This document shows, piece by piece, positions 1 to 5,889 of a stretch of DNA of 7,079 bases. Each line of letters starts with the position of its first letter. Within the stretch, counting starts at the first letter, position 1. Where the stretch lies: the NCBI GenBank assembly GCA_017996515.1, contig JAGOGU010000074.1, positions 1 to 7,079 on the forward strand. The letters are read 5' to 3'. The position numbers and the translations under genes are program-made. The stretch is from Allobrachymonas sp. GTDB lineage: Bacteria > Pseudomonadota > Gammaproteobacteria > Burkholderiales > Burkholderiaceae_C. Under the pieces are notes generated by a model. The model searched no databases. It was not told the DNA's origin and saw only the letters and a list, made by a program, of their open reading frames with translations.

Positions 1-667
1 CGGTAATAGTCCCCTTGGCATTTACAATCAAACCGCTTTCACTTGCCAGCAACGAACGGCTCGCCACGATGCCAACTTGCCCCGCGTAGCTGCCGAGCGC
101 ACGTTGCACAAATTCAGTCGTTGCCAAGCTGGTGTCGTTGTCGAACTGTGCCGGAGTAGGTGCAGTCGGGTCTCCGGTCAGCGCGGGCGAAGCTAGCGGG
201 GCGTAAGGATGGGTGTGTTGCGCAAGCCCATCTTGCATCTGCTGTCGCGTTACTGCATGCTGCGGCTGCGAAGCATTTGAAACACCAACACCCTGCCAAT
301 TAGTCCCCGCGCCGGGCGTTTCTGTGTTGTTATCCACCGAGCTTTGGTACAGCACGGCGTTATGGACAACCAAAGCGTTTTTTGGGTAGCCTCCTGACAC
401 AGGGCTTTGCGCAAACCCGGCATCCCATGGCAGGATGCCTGCCGCCTGCTGCCACAACGCCGCGTTGCTTAGGTCGTACAGGACACCGTTAAAATCTTGC
501 CCACTTGGCGGCACGCCACCTGCCGCAATCGGCGTCATATTTAGCGCCGGGAAGCCCTGCTCATATGATGCCCGTGTTGCATCTGTCTGGCTAAGAGGGA
601 TAGTTGCCTTTGCGCCAGCATTGGCAAACGGGCGTAAAAGCCTAGAGGCCAAATTTGAAATAATCAT
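1..667 (-). CDS. Phage tail fibre / tail-collar protein, N-terminal part (runs off the window)
   Basis: This is the N-terminal 222 residues of a receptor-binding tail fibre; the frame is open to the window edge, so the C-terminal receptor-binding part is missing. ATG at 667 is preceded by an AAAGGGAA ribosome-binding site (671-678), 13 bases after the upstream stop. Residues 38-62 (GFP..NMTP, then GGVPPSGQDFNGVLY) and 92-124 (GGYPKNALV, DNNTETPG, NW) match the N-terminal domain common to many proteobacterial phage fibres, which presumably docks on the baseplate. Residues 151-195 carry HTHPYA, LASPALTGDPTAPTP and SLATTEFVQ, the repeat unit typical of trimeric fibre shafts, present here once. 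Its place after the DUF2612 gene is the usual fibre position. The fold assignment rests on motif recognition; the receptor cannot be inferred. A tail-fibre assembly chaperone would be expected downstream, outside the window. Confidence 0.88.
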   Translation of the reverse strand, partial: MIISNLASRLLRPFANAGAKATIPLSQTDATRASYEQGFPALNMTPIAAGGVPPSGQDFNGVLYDLSNAALWQQAAGILPWDAGFAQSPVSGGYPKNALVVHNAVLYQSSVDNNTETPGAGTNWQGVGVSNASQPQHAVTRQQMQDGLAQHTHPYAPLASPALTGDPTAPTPAQFDNDTSLATTEFVQRALGSYAGQVGIVASRSLLASESGLIVNAKGTIT

Positions 668-670
668 TTT

Positions 671-678
671 TTCCCTTT
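671..678 (-). promoter_or_regulatory. Ribosome-binding site of the tail fibre gene
   Basis: The minus strand reads AAAGGGAA, with GGG ending five bases before ATG at 667. It fixes the start of a frame that has no stop inside the window. It lies in the 13-base gap after the DUF2612 stop codon. Confidence 0.7.
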
Positions 679-680
679 CA

Positions 681-1340
681 TCATGTTCTAAACAACACAC
701 CGCTGCCAAAAGGCTGCAATTCTGTGCCAGCGAAACCAAAAAACTCTTTCTTGACGGGCTCGATGATTTGGATATTCACGCCTGCGGGCTTAATCACCAC
801 CTTGCCTTGCTGCAAAACGGCTTTCTCGACAGGCGTTAGGAAAAACTCGAACACATAACGCATCGTCATATCGCCCGTATCGTGCGCATACGCCCGACCG
901 CGTCCCTTAAACATGAATCGCAGCAGTCGGTTGATGCTCGGAATCGTTGCGTCTGAAATATTCGCCATCGCTTTCCACAAAATGACGCTGCGATATGCGT
1001 CTGAGGCCAAACGATGTGTTTTGGATACTGGCATTCCGTTAAATAGCGTGCCCCCGCTGCCGAATGGCTGCGGCCCTGTGTGCTTTGTGTTCTCCGTGTA
1101 GGCTTCTGTGAAACCAGTATAAGCCGGTGAATCCTCAAGCTCCAGATAGCGCCCAACACCAACAATGCGCCCCCAAATATCCAGTCCGTGATCGTTCGCG
1201 GTTTCTATGTCCCAAATATTTCGGCATAGCGAGTCCAGATCAATAGAAGGGTCTATCCATTCATTGAAGCGCTCTACAAGTGCCGTGATCGTTGGGCTGT
1301 TGGCGTACTGCGCAAGCAATGTCTCATGCGGTTTTTCCAT
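681..1340 (-). CDS. DUF2612 baseplate protein (Mu gp48 / P2 tail protein I-like)
   Basis: This 219-residue protein is likely the baseplate component linking the J wedge to the tail fibre, as P2 gpI and Mu gp48 do in contractile tails. Residues 25-66 (FNEWIDP, then LCRNIWDIETANDHGLDIWGRIVGVGR) are the N-terminal signature: a central IWDIETA.. segment followed by G.DIWGRIVG.GR. Residues 110-145 (RLASDAYRSVILWKAMANISDATIPSINRLL) are the conserved second block. The ATG lies one base after the J stop (TGA-A-ATG) without a strong ribosome-binding site, so translation is probably coupled to J. The motif QPFGSG occurs twice, at 91-96 and 209-214, each followed by a Leu-Phe pair. The length is normal for the family and the gene is intact. 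It is followed directly by the fibre gene, the canonical order. Confidence 0.88.
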   Translation of the reverse strand: MEKPHETLLAQYANSPTITALVERFNEWIDPSIDLDSLCRNIWDIETANDHGLDIWGRIVGVGRYLELEDSPAYTGFTEAYTENTKHTGPQPFGSGGTLFNGMPVSKTHRLASDAYRSVILWKAMANISDATIPSINRLLRFMFKGRGRAYAHDTGDMTMRYVFEFFLTPVEKAVLQQGKVVIKPAGVNIQIIEPVKKEFFGFAGTELQPFGSGVLFRT

Positions 1341-1341
1341 T

Positions 1342-2550
1342 TCACGCTACCGTCACATTGATATTTGATAAATCAAGCGTTGGCAACTCATCAATGCCAA
1401 GCTGTACCGCGCCCATCCCTGCGGCGGCTGTTTTGCCGATCGTTATCGCATTAATCTGCACAGCGACATGCAGGTCCTGTACCGCCGAGTAATAGCGGCC
1501 AGCATAGATACTTGCGCCTATCTGCGCTCGTTGTTTTCCGTCTCGCCCTGCGAATGCAGATACAACGGTGTTTTTCACTTGCTGCACGATGTCAGCCGGA
1601 AGGCGGCTGTCATTTACCAGCGAAATATCAAAATAGATGGGTGTAGCATTAGGCGTCTGCCAGCGGTACGTATAGGACGGGAAAGGCGGCGCGTACCCTT
1701 CTCTAATTTCAATCGTTTTGCTGGTGTTGCCCACTGTGTTGCAGCCAGCCGATTTGCGACTTTGTATAGCCAGCGCAATATCATCGGCAGAGCCACCGGC
1801 AACGCATACGTACAAGCAATGTGCGGGTATTTGGTAGTTTGTTGCGCCAAGCGTTATGGGCGCATCCGTATCGTTCTCAGCCACATAAACATCCGTCACG
1901 CCCGGCACCGCCCATACGGCTGAACGCACGCTAGCAACCATGCTTGTGCTGGCAATCGCTACGCTGTTTTGCCTGCGTTGCTCAAAGTCATAACGGCTCT
2001 CAACCTCCGCCCCCAGAACACCCGCATTTGCGTTATCTATGCGCTCCCAGCCCGTTACGGCTAGATAGATGCGCGTCAGGCTGTTTTGGGGGCAGGCAAT
2101 TGCTCCGTGTGTTTGGTTTTGGAATTGCACGACTACGCTGCCATCAGCGCCAATCACAGCATTTGCCGTGCTGGCGTAGATGTATCCGTTCGCGTCCTGC
2201 GCCAAGCTGCCAGCAGGTATCAGGCTGCCAACAAGCCCATAGCATGTTGCCTGCACTACTGTGCCGCGCCCGGCCATGCGCTCCATGAAATAGATACGCC
2301 CAATAGCATCCTGCCAGCGCCCGCTATTACGCTCCGGGTCTATCTGGTTCGATACCTCCAGGATTTGTGTGTTCTTGTCGCCAATAATAGCCGTGAGGCT
2401 TTGCGCAAGCTGCCCCTGCGGCGTGGACAGGCTCTTGTTCAGCCCGCCGCCGAAGGCGTCATCAATCCCCGCCAGCACGCCATCCAGAATAATCGGTTCT
2501 TCTGGGATGGAAACGCCCTTGTCCGTGAATGCTATTTTTGCGACCGTCAT
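1342..2550 (-). CDS. Baseplate J-like wedge protein (P2 gpJ / Mu gp47 family)
   Basis: This 402-residue baseplate J family protein is the main wedge component of contractile tails; with its gp25-like partner it forms the ring around the hub whose opening triggers sheath contraction. Family features include the N-terminal LDGVLAGIDDAFGGGL...TPQGQLAQS segment (about 22-52), the RWQDAIGRIYFM region (78-89), the beta-rich middle (98-166) with a G..IPAGSLAQD turn, and the hallmark EVESRYDFEQRRQ (182-193), corresponding to the usual E.D...R.R. A PGVTDVYVAEN segment follows at 216-226. ATG at 2550 overlaps the wedge gene stop in an ATGA junction, and the stop is one base from the next start, so it is the centre of a coupled block. 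Only a weak ribosome-binding site is visible. Length is within the family range and no disruption is seen. Confidence 0.92.
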   Translation of the reverse strand: MTVAKIAFTDKGVSIPEEPIILDGVLAGIDDAFGGGLNKSLSTPQGQLAQSLTAIIGDKNTQILEVSNQIDPERNSGRWQDAIGRIYFMERMAGRGTVVQATCYGLVGSLIPAGSLAQDANGYIYASTANAVIGADGSVVVQFQNQTHGAIACPQNSLTRIYLAVTGWERIDNANAGVLGAEVESRYDFEQRRQNSVAIASTSMVASVRSAVWAVPGVTDVYVAENDTDAPITLGATNYQIPAHCLYVCVAGGSADDIALAIQSRKSAGCNTVGNTSKTIEIREGYAPPFPSYTYRWQTPNATPIYFDISLVNDSRLPADIVQQVKNTVVSAFAGRDGKQRAQIGASIYAGRYYSAVQDLHVAVQINAITIGKTAAAGMGAVQLGIDELPTLDLSNINVTVA

Positions 2551-2903
2551 AAGAATGTCACCCCGTTTTCTCTGCCATCTGTATCAACCACCAAAACATC
2601 TCCGGTAAGCTGCCTGTCTACAATCTCAAGGCGCTTGATCGTCACCCGCGCCACTTTTGGTTCATTCATGGCCTCGCGCACGATGGCAGACCGAACCACC
2701 GCCATAGGCGGGAAGTGGCCGAGTATTTGCTGCCAATAGGGCATTCCTTTTCGCTGGTCGTACCAGCAATCCTTTTTAAAGGTGCGAATGGCGCTGGCTA
2801 CGTCTTGCGAGATGGCATACGGCTCATCGGCCAAGGCTATGTCGCCGTTCGCATCCAGCACCAGATCCCACTCGTCAGTGTCAAGAAGCAGTGTTTTTGG
2901 CAT
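2547..2903 (-). CDS. Baseplate wedge protein, Mu gp46 / T4 gp25-like
   Basis: This 118-residue protein resembles the small wedge proteins (Mu gp46, P2 gpW, T4 gp25) that pair with baseplate J and initiate sheath assembly. Residues 7-33 (DTDEWDLVLDANGDIALADEPYAISQD) and 34-62 (VASAIRTFKKDCWYDQRKGMPYWQQILGH) show the usual pattern: a start with a Trp-Asp-Leu beta strand, an A..I.TF..ECWYD segment, then a GIPYWQ-type motif. It overlaps J by four bases (ATGA). The start is unusual: the ten bases before ATG are the T-rich tail of a terminator and contain no Shine-Dalgarno sequence. The nearest purine-rich stretch (GGCGGG, 2916-2921) is inside the terminator stem. No alternative start fits the conserved N-terminus. 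Whether it is closer to gp46 or gp25 cannot be settled by eye. Confidence 0.87.
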   Translation of the reverse strand: MPKTLLLDTDEWDLVLDANGDIALADEPYAISQDVASAIRTFKKDCWYDQRKGMPYWQQILGHFPPMAVVRSAIVREAMNEPKVARVTIKRLEIVDRQLTGDVLVVDTDGRENGVTFL

Positions 2904-2935
2904 GGCAATAAAAAACCCGCCTCAATGGGCGGGTT
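2904..2935 (-). terminator. Intrinsic terminator after the exported-protein gene
   Basis: The minus strand has a perfect 8-base-pair stem (AACCCGCC at 2928-2935 with GGCGGGTT at 2914-2921), a six-base loop, and then a T-rich tract (TTTTATT) that together with the two stem Ts gives six Ts in a row. It lies 20 bases after the stop at 2956 and ends just before the wedge start at 2903. The orientation fits termination of the moron transcript and also of any read-through from the tape-measure side. On the opposite strand the stem is preceded by As, and only a short T content follows it, so function is mainly on the minus strand. Confidence 0.85.
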
Positions 2936-2955
2936 CGTTCAATGATGGGGTTGTT

Positions 2956-3369
2956 TCAGTTCAAAGAGACAGGCTCTGGCTGGGTCGACTTTTTATCCAC
3001 ACGCCAACTGTAAATGATGGCATCATGGGGCGGCGGCCCATCTGCGGTTGTGATGTGCAGATAAGAGCCTCGCCCGTCAGTAAACTGCATGGCGCAGAAC
3101 CCCATGCCAGTACCGGCGCAAGAGGACACCTCGATAAAGTCGCAGGCCCCCTTTTCATGCGTGGCATCCATGCCCCTTTCCGCGTGGATATAACAAACAG
3201 GCGTTCCATTGGGTAGCGTATGACCCGGCGTTGTTTGCCAGCCCGCCTTGATTAGTGCCTTTCGCGCTTTAACGTAAGACATGCCTTGTTTAATCGGTAC
3301 GTGAAGCGATTGCGCCGACGCAGCAAAGGACAAACATGCAGCGGCGATCAGGAGTGTCAGGCGTTTCAT
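2956..3369 (-). CDS. Small exported four-cysteine protein of unknown function (moron candidate)
   Basis: This 137-residue protein is not a recognisable tail component. Residues 1-19 form a clear Sec signal peptide: MKR, a hydrophobic LTLLIAAACLSFAA core, and an ASA cleavage site before Q20. Cys12 lies in the hydrophobic core, but the preceding residues (AAA) do not make a canonical lipobox, so a soluble periplasmic or secreted product is more likely than a lipoprotein. The mature part has an SYVKARKALIKAGWQ helix (31-45) and a cysteine-rich CAGTGMGFCAMQFTDGRG segment (84-101). It has four cysteines (59, 76, 84, 92), compatible with two disulfides, and a polar Pro/Ser tail. I recall similar uncharacterised exported proteins in Gram-negative genomes but cannot name a family. 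The ATG at 3369 has an AAGGAA site five bases upstream; a longer reading of the frame into the spike gene lacks the signal peptide at its N-terminus. The gene is flanked by its own candidate promoter and terminator. Superinfection exclusion or envelope modification is possible, but this is inference. Confidence 0.8.
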   Translation of the reverse strand: MKRLTLLIAAACLSFAASAQSLHVPIKQGMSYVKARKALIKAGWQTTPGHTLPNGTPVCYIHAERGMDATHEKGACDFIEVSSCAGTGMGFCAMQFTDGRGSYLHITTADGPPPHDAIIYSWRVDKKSTQPEPVSLN

Positions 3370-3374
3370 GGCAT

Positions 3375-3380
3375 TTCCTT
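3375..3380 (-). promoter_or_regulatory. Ribosome-binding site of the exported-protein gene
   Basis: The minus strand reads AAGGAA, five bases before ATG at 3369. It is one of the best Shine-Dalgarno sequences in the window, and it selects the start that gives a complete signal peptide. Confidence 0.75.
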
Positions 3381-3396
3381 CCAAGTATCTTTTGGT

Positions 3397-3416
3397 GACA
3401 GATATTATAATGCGCC
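3397..3416 (-). promoter_or_regulatory. Candidate promoter for the exported-protein gene (-10 hexamer)
   Basis: A perfect consensus -10 hexamer TATAAT sits on the minus strand at 3404-3409, directly after the spike stop codon. Transcription would begin near 3397 and give a leader of about 28 bases. No good -35 hexamer is found at 16-18 bases upstream. The best partial match, GCGACA, is too far away at 24 bases. The hexamer is part of a palindrome (ATTATAAT), so the same signal reads on the plus strand, but no plus-strand gene follows. The position in an otherwise gap-free operon supports a real promoter; the missing -35 lowers confidence. Confidence 0.5.
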
Positions 3417-4048
3417 TACTGCGGCGTCGATGTTGTCGCTGGCCCTGGCGCAATGCCGCCGTGCACGTGCGAGCTGCCAACGTTCGAGCCGTTGTGCGTC
3501 AGGCTGCCTCCGGTGATGGCTGTAGCCCCTTTTACTGTGACGTTTGGAGCATCAATCGTCACGCCGTTAGGCGATTTGATGACAATGCCGCCCGACTGAA
3601 ATGCAATGTACTGACTGGGCGCAGCCGAAAGGATGCTGTGCAGGTATACGGCATCTGACATGTCATGCTTTCGCGCGCTTGGCGGTGGCGCGGCGCGTTT
3701 GATGCTTTTCACGCCTGATATGTCGCGGTCACAAAAAACCGCCACGCCAATATCGCCAACTGCGGGGTCGAGGATGACCGCGTTTTGGCCTCCCTGAATA
3801 CGCATGTAAGGCACGTTGTAAATAACGCCGTGATCGACGTGCTTACCCCTTCCGTCAAGCTGCCCAACCAGCGGCTGGATGTTAACGTAACCGATAGGAG
3901 AGGCGCCGCCGCTGTTTGTGACAGCCGTTACACGCACCACCTGCGCGGTGCGAACCCCTGCAATCATGCGCGTGATTATCTCTTGCGCCTGGCCGTATGG
4001 GTCTGCATTCAGCCCAAGCGGCGTTCCGTTGCATCCGTTAGTTGACAC
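3416..4048 (-). CDS. Baseplate spike protein, gpV / gp138-like (membrane-piercing tip)
   Basis: This 210-residue protein forms the trimeric spike below the hub that punctures the outer membrane. Residues about 30-110 look like the gp138/gpV N-terminal OB-fold: TAQVVRVTAV, YVNIQPLVGQLDG and VILDPAVGDIGVAVFCDRDI. Residues 150-185 (IVIKSPNGVTIDAPNVTVKG) are short repetitive strands typical of the triple beta-helix. The C-terminus has GSSHVHGGIAPGPATTSTP. The HVH at 194-196 corresponds to the His-x-His motif that in P2 gpV trimers coordinates an iron ion at the needle tip. GTG at 4048 is chosen because AGAGGGG (4056-4062) lies seven bases upstream; it overlaps the hub stop by 11 bases. An upstream start at 4147 would add 33 residues of arginine-rich sequence lying inside the hub gene, and the first internal ATG would cut into the domain. 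Confidence 0.88.
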   Translation of the reverse strand: MSTNGCNGTPLGLNADPYGQAQEIITRMIAGVRTAQVVRVTAVTNSGGASPIGYVNIQPLVGQLDGRGKHVDHGVIYNVPYMRIQGGQNAVILDPAVGDIGVAVFCDRDISGVKSIKRAAPPPSARKHDMSDAVYLHSILSAAPSQYIAFQSGGIVIKSPNGVTIDAPNVTVKGATAITGGSLTHNGSNVGSSHVHGGIAPGPATTSTPQ

Positions 4049-4931
4049 GCGCCTGCCCCTCTGGCGTGCGAAATAGCCGCGCCTCTGTTTGCCACTTTCC
4101 GTTTGGCATCTCCGCATCCAGCAAGTGCCGGATTGGGCTATGCACATACCAGCGGCCTTTCTGAGCTTCGATGCTGGATTCCATATGCACCTCTGTTCCA
4201 GTCACGATGTTTTGGTTAAACAGGTGTGTGATTGAGATGCCGTTAGGCTCCCACTTCGGATAGCCAATCAGGCCGGATTGGTGCGCAATTTTCAAAACAG
4301 GATAGCCGTTGGTTTTGCCGTTCGGCCAAATCTTGACTTTCCTGTTTTCAATAAGACACACCACGCGTGCAGCACGCGCCAACGTGCGTATTTTGTTCAT
4401 GGTGCTGCCCCATAAGTATTGGTTGGATAGCTTGGCCGTAACTCCCGCGTTTTCAAACGCGAAGCCCATCTGCTTTGCCAGCCCCTCAATAGCCTTAGCT
4501 ACGTCAAACTCGCCCTTGTAACTGCTTGCCGCCGGAGCATCCCAGATAAAACGGTTGGCACTGGATGCCTGTATCTCGATCGGCACGTTAGGCGCGGAGT
4601 TGTAATCTGGAAACGCATACATGACGTGCCCGATGTAAACATCCACAAACTGCCCGCTTCCATCATCTGCGGCTATTTTGATATTCATCGGCTGCGCACC
4701 GCCTGTGTCGCTCTTGTTGCCGCGCGTGTCGATCAAATCCATGATCGACTTAGGAACGCCCCAAATGCGGCAGGCCATGAATGACTGCCCCAAATCAACG
4801 CCAGCAACATCTATGGTTACGCTTGCGCGGTAGCCCTCCAAAACAACCGTGTTTTGCTTGTCACCGAAGTCCTCTTTTTCAAAGGCGATCATGAATTGCA
4901 GGCGCTTGCGCCGGAAACTGGTGTCACCCAT
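4038..4931 (-). CDS. Baseplate hub protein (gp27 / gpD-like, Pam3 gp19-type)
   Basis: This 297-residue protein likely forms the trimeric hub connecting the tail tube to the spike. It begins with a basic MGDTSFRRKRLQ segment. A beta-rich part follows with GYRASVTIDVAG (33-44) and LGQSFMACRIWGVP (47-60), the region that in this family resembles a tube-protein fold. Downstream are ADDGSGQFVDVYIGHVMYAFPDYN and the helical FDVAKAIEGLAKQMGFAFENAGV segment, as in P2 gpD-type hubs. ATG at 4931 has GAGGG (4940-4944) eight bases upstream and overlaps the plug stop by eight bases; a TTG five codons earlier is less likely. The gene overlaps the spike start by 11 bases. Plug before it and spike after it support the hub role. 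Sequence similarity among hubs is low, so assignment leans on context as well as motifs. Confidence 0.82.
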   Translation of the reverse strand: MGDTSFRRKRLQFMIAFEKEDFGDKQNTVVLEGYRASVTIDVAGVDLGQSFMACRIWGVPKSIMDLIDTRGNKSDTGGAQPMNIKIAADDGSGQFVDVYIGHVMYAFPDYNSAPNVPIEIQASSANRFIWDAPAASSYKGEFDVAKAIEGLAKQMGFAFENAGVTAKLSNQYLWGSTMNKIRTLARAARVVCLIENRKVKIWPNGKTNGYPVLKIAHQSGLIGYPKWEPNGISITHLFNQNIVTGTEVHMESSIEAQKGRWYVHSPIRHLLDAEMPNGKWQTEARLFRTPEGQARVN

Positions 4932-5226
4932 TGCTTGCGCCCTCAAACATCAGCACCCAGCGTGAGCCAAGCCCCGCATAGTACGGGTCTGCTTCGCCCT
5001 CGGTATCGACAAAATACATATCGCCAGCCAGCCCAAGGTATTTGCTGCGCACAATGCGCGAACGGTCGCGGCACAGTACGCCAACAATCAGCGGCTCACC
5101 CGACAAATACACATCCATGAACAATCCCGCGCTTTTCTGATAGAGCTTGAGTGCGCACGCCTGCTGCCCCAACACCACGTTGAATTCCTGCGCTGCAACA
5201 GAGCGCAAAGGGATAGCCTGCGCCAT
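4924..5226 (-). CDS. Small baseplate plug protein (Pam3 gp18-like, DUF6983-type)
   Basis: This 100-residue beta-rich protein resembles the family of the cyanophage Pam3 baseplate plug gp18, which sits at the centre of the baseplate next to the hub. Visible features are an N-terminal AIPLRSVAAQEFNVVLGQQACALKLYQK strand pair, the LFMDVYLSGEPLIVGVLCRDRSRIVRSKYLGL core and the closing GDMYFVDTEGEADPYYAGLGSRWVLMFE. The L.MDVY.....I..G...RDR..I......GL pattern is the diagnostic part. ATG at 5226 overlaps the upstream TGA by one base (TGATG), with AAGGTGG seven bases in front; a GTG directly before it (5229) is the alternative and would add one residue. It overlaps the hub gene by eight bases. The family name is from memory of motifs, not a search. 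Confidence 0.75.
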   Translation of the reverse strand: MAQAIPLRSVAAQEFNVVLGQQACALKLYQKSAGLFMDVYLSGEPLIVGVLCRDRSRIVRSKYLGLAGDMYFVDTEGEADPYYAGLGSRWVLMFEGASNG

Positions 5227-5885
5227 CACTGCACCACCTTTCTTTCTGCTGCTGCGCCTGCACTGCTGCTGGCAGGAGTTGTACTCACCGTGCCACCGCC
5301 TTGCGTGGCCTGCCCGTCAGGCTGCTTTGTTTCCGTGTAATCAATCGTCGCTGTTTCGCGCACTTCCTGAAAGCGGCAACTCACAGTCAGCAGCGATACG
5401 CCGTTTTGCGCGCTGCGCTTGTAGTCGTAATGAACCAGGTTGTAGCTTATGTAAGTGTGATCGGCGGTCACAATGTCGAGCAAATCAAGGTTCAATTTCA
5501 GGCTTTCCAGCGCCGCGATGAATTCTTCTCTTGATTGCCCGCTGTTGCCAGAGCACGTCATCACCAGCGTTATTTCAGACGGCTTACTGACTTTGTTATA
5601 GGAAGCAAAACCACCCATTTCAACCGGGTGATTGGATATTTCCTCATCTGCTTTGACCTCTACTGAAACGATTGTGTCGGGCTGCAAAACAGATGCTCCG
5701 CTTTTGTCAAAAACGCCCCATTGCGGGCCAAACAGGCTGCCAAGCAGGCCGCCAAGAAGCCCGTAACGGTCAAGCCCGCGCAATGCGGGCAGGATGCCCG
5801 TGCGCGTTAATGCTCCGACTGCCATGCGCTGCAAATTAGGCACACCCGGCAAAGGTGGCACATTCGGGAATTTTATTCTTGGCAT
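5226..5885 (-). CDS. Dit-like baseplate / tail-tip protein
   Basis: This 219-residue protein lies between tape measure and plug, the place of Dit-like adaptors joining tube and baseplate. Residues 1-55 are rich in Pro, Gly and Leu. Residues 68-105 (QPDTIVSVEVKADEEISNHPVEMGGFASYNKVSKPSEI) hold the characteristic motif of a strand, then NHPVE.G.......V..P..I, seen at the start of Dit-like phage tail proteins. The segment up to about 185 continues with a helix (EEFIAALESLKLNLDLL) and strands (TYISYNLVHYDYKR, GVSLLTVSCRFQEVRET). The last 30 residues are a low-complexity Gly/Thr/Ser/Ala tail (TQGGGTVSTTPASSSAGAAAE), probably disordered. The ATG at 5885 is four bases after the tape-measure stop, and its ribosome-binding site is weak. 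A Mu gp43- or XkdP-like tube-baseplate adaptor is an alternative label. Confidence 0.75.
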   Translation of the reverse strand: MPRIKFPNVPPLPGVPNLQRMAVGALTRTGILPALRGLDRYGLLGGLLGSLFGPQWGVFDKSGASVLQPDTIVSVEVKADEEISNHPVEMGGFASYNKVSKPSEITLVMTCSGNSGQSREEFIAALESLKLNLDLLDIVTADHTYISYNLVHYDYKRSAQNGVSLLTVSCRFQEVRETATIDYTETKQPDGQATQGGGTVSTTPASSSAGAAAERKVVQ

Positions 5886-5889
5886 AGTC

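Noticed and set aside
435..839. Plus-strand open frame of 134 codons
   Set aside because: It is antisense to the fibre and DUF2612 genes, whose protein motifs are clear, and its own translation shows no domain.
949..957. GCGTCTGAA as a further DNA-uptake sequence
   Set aside because: It lacks the full GCCGTCTGAA core and partial matches of this length are expected by chance.
1468..1923. Plus-strand open frame of 151 codons
   Set aside because: It is fully antisense to baseplate J, with unusual composition and no motif.
2086..2739. Plus-strand open frame of 217 codons
   Set aside because: It crosses the junction of the J and wedge genes in antisense. Its cysteine- and arginine-rich composition is typical of a shadow frame and there is no family resemblance.
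3358..3369. Lipoprotein signal with Cys12 in the exported protein
   Set aside because: The residues before Cys12 are AAA rather than a canonical lipobox, and a good signal peptidase I site (ASA before Q20) follows.
3370..3480. N-terminal extension of the exported-protein frame into the spike gene
   Set aside because: It would bury the signal peptide behind 37 arginine-rich residues and overlap the spike C-terminus; the ATG at 3369 has a good ribosome-binding site.
4049..4147. N-terminal extension of the spike by 33 residues
   Set aside because: These codons are out-of-frame hub sequence with atypical Cys/Arg/Gln-rich composition; the GTG at 4048 has a proper ribosome-binding site.
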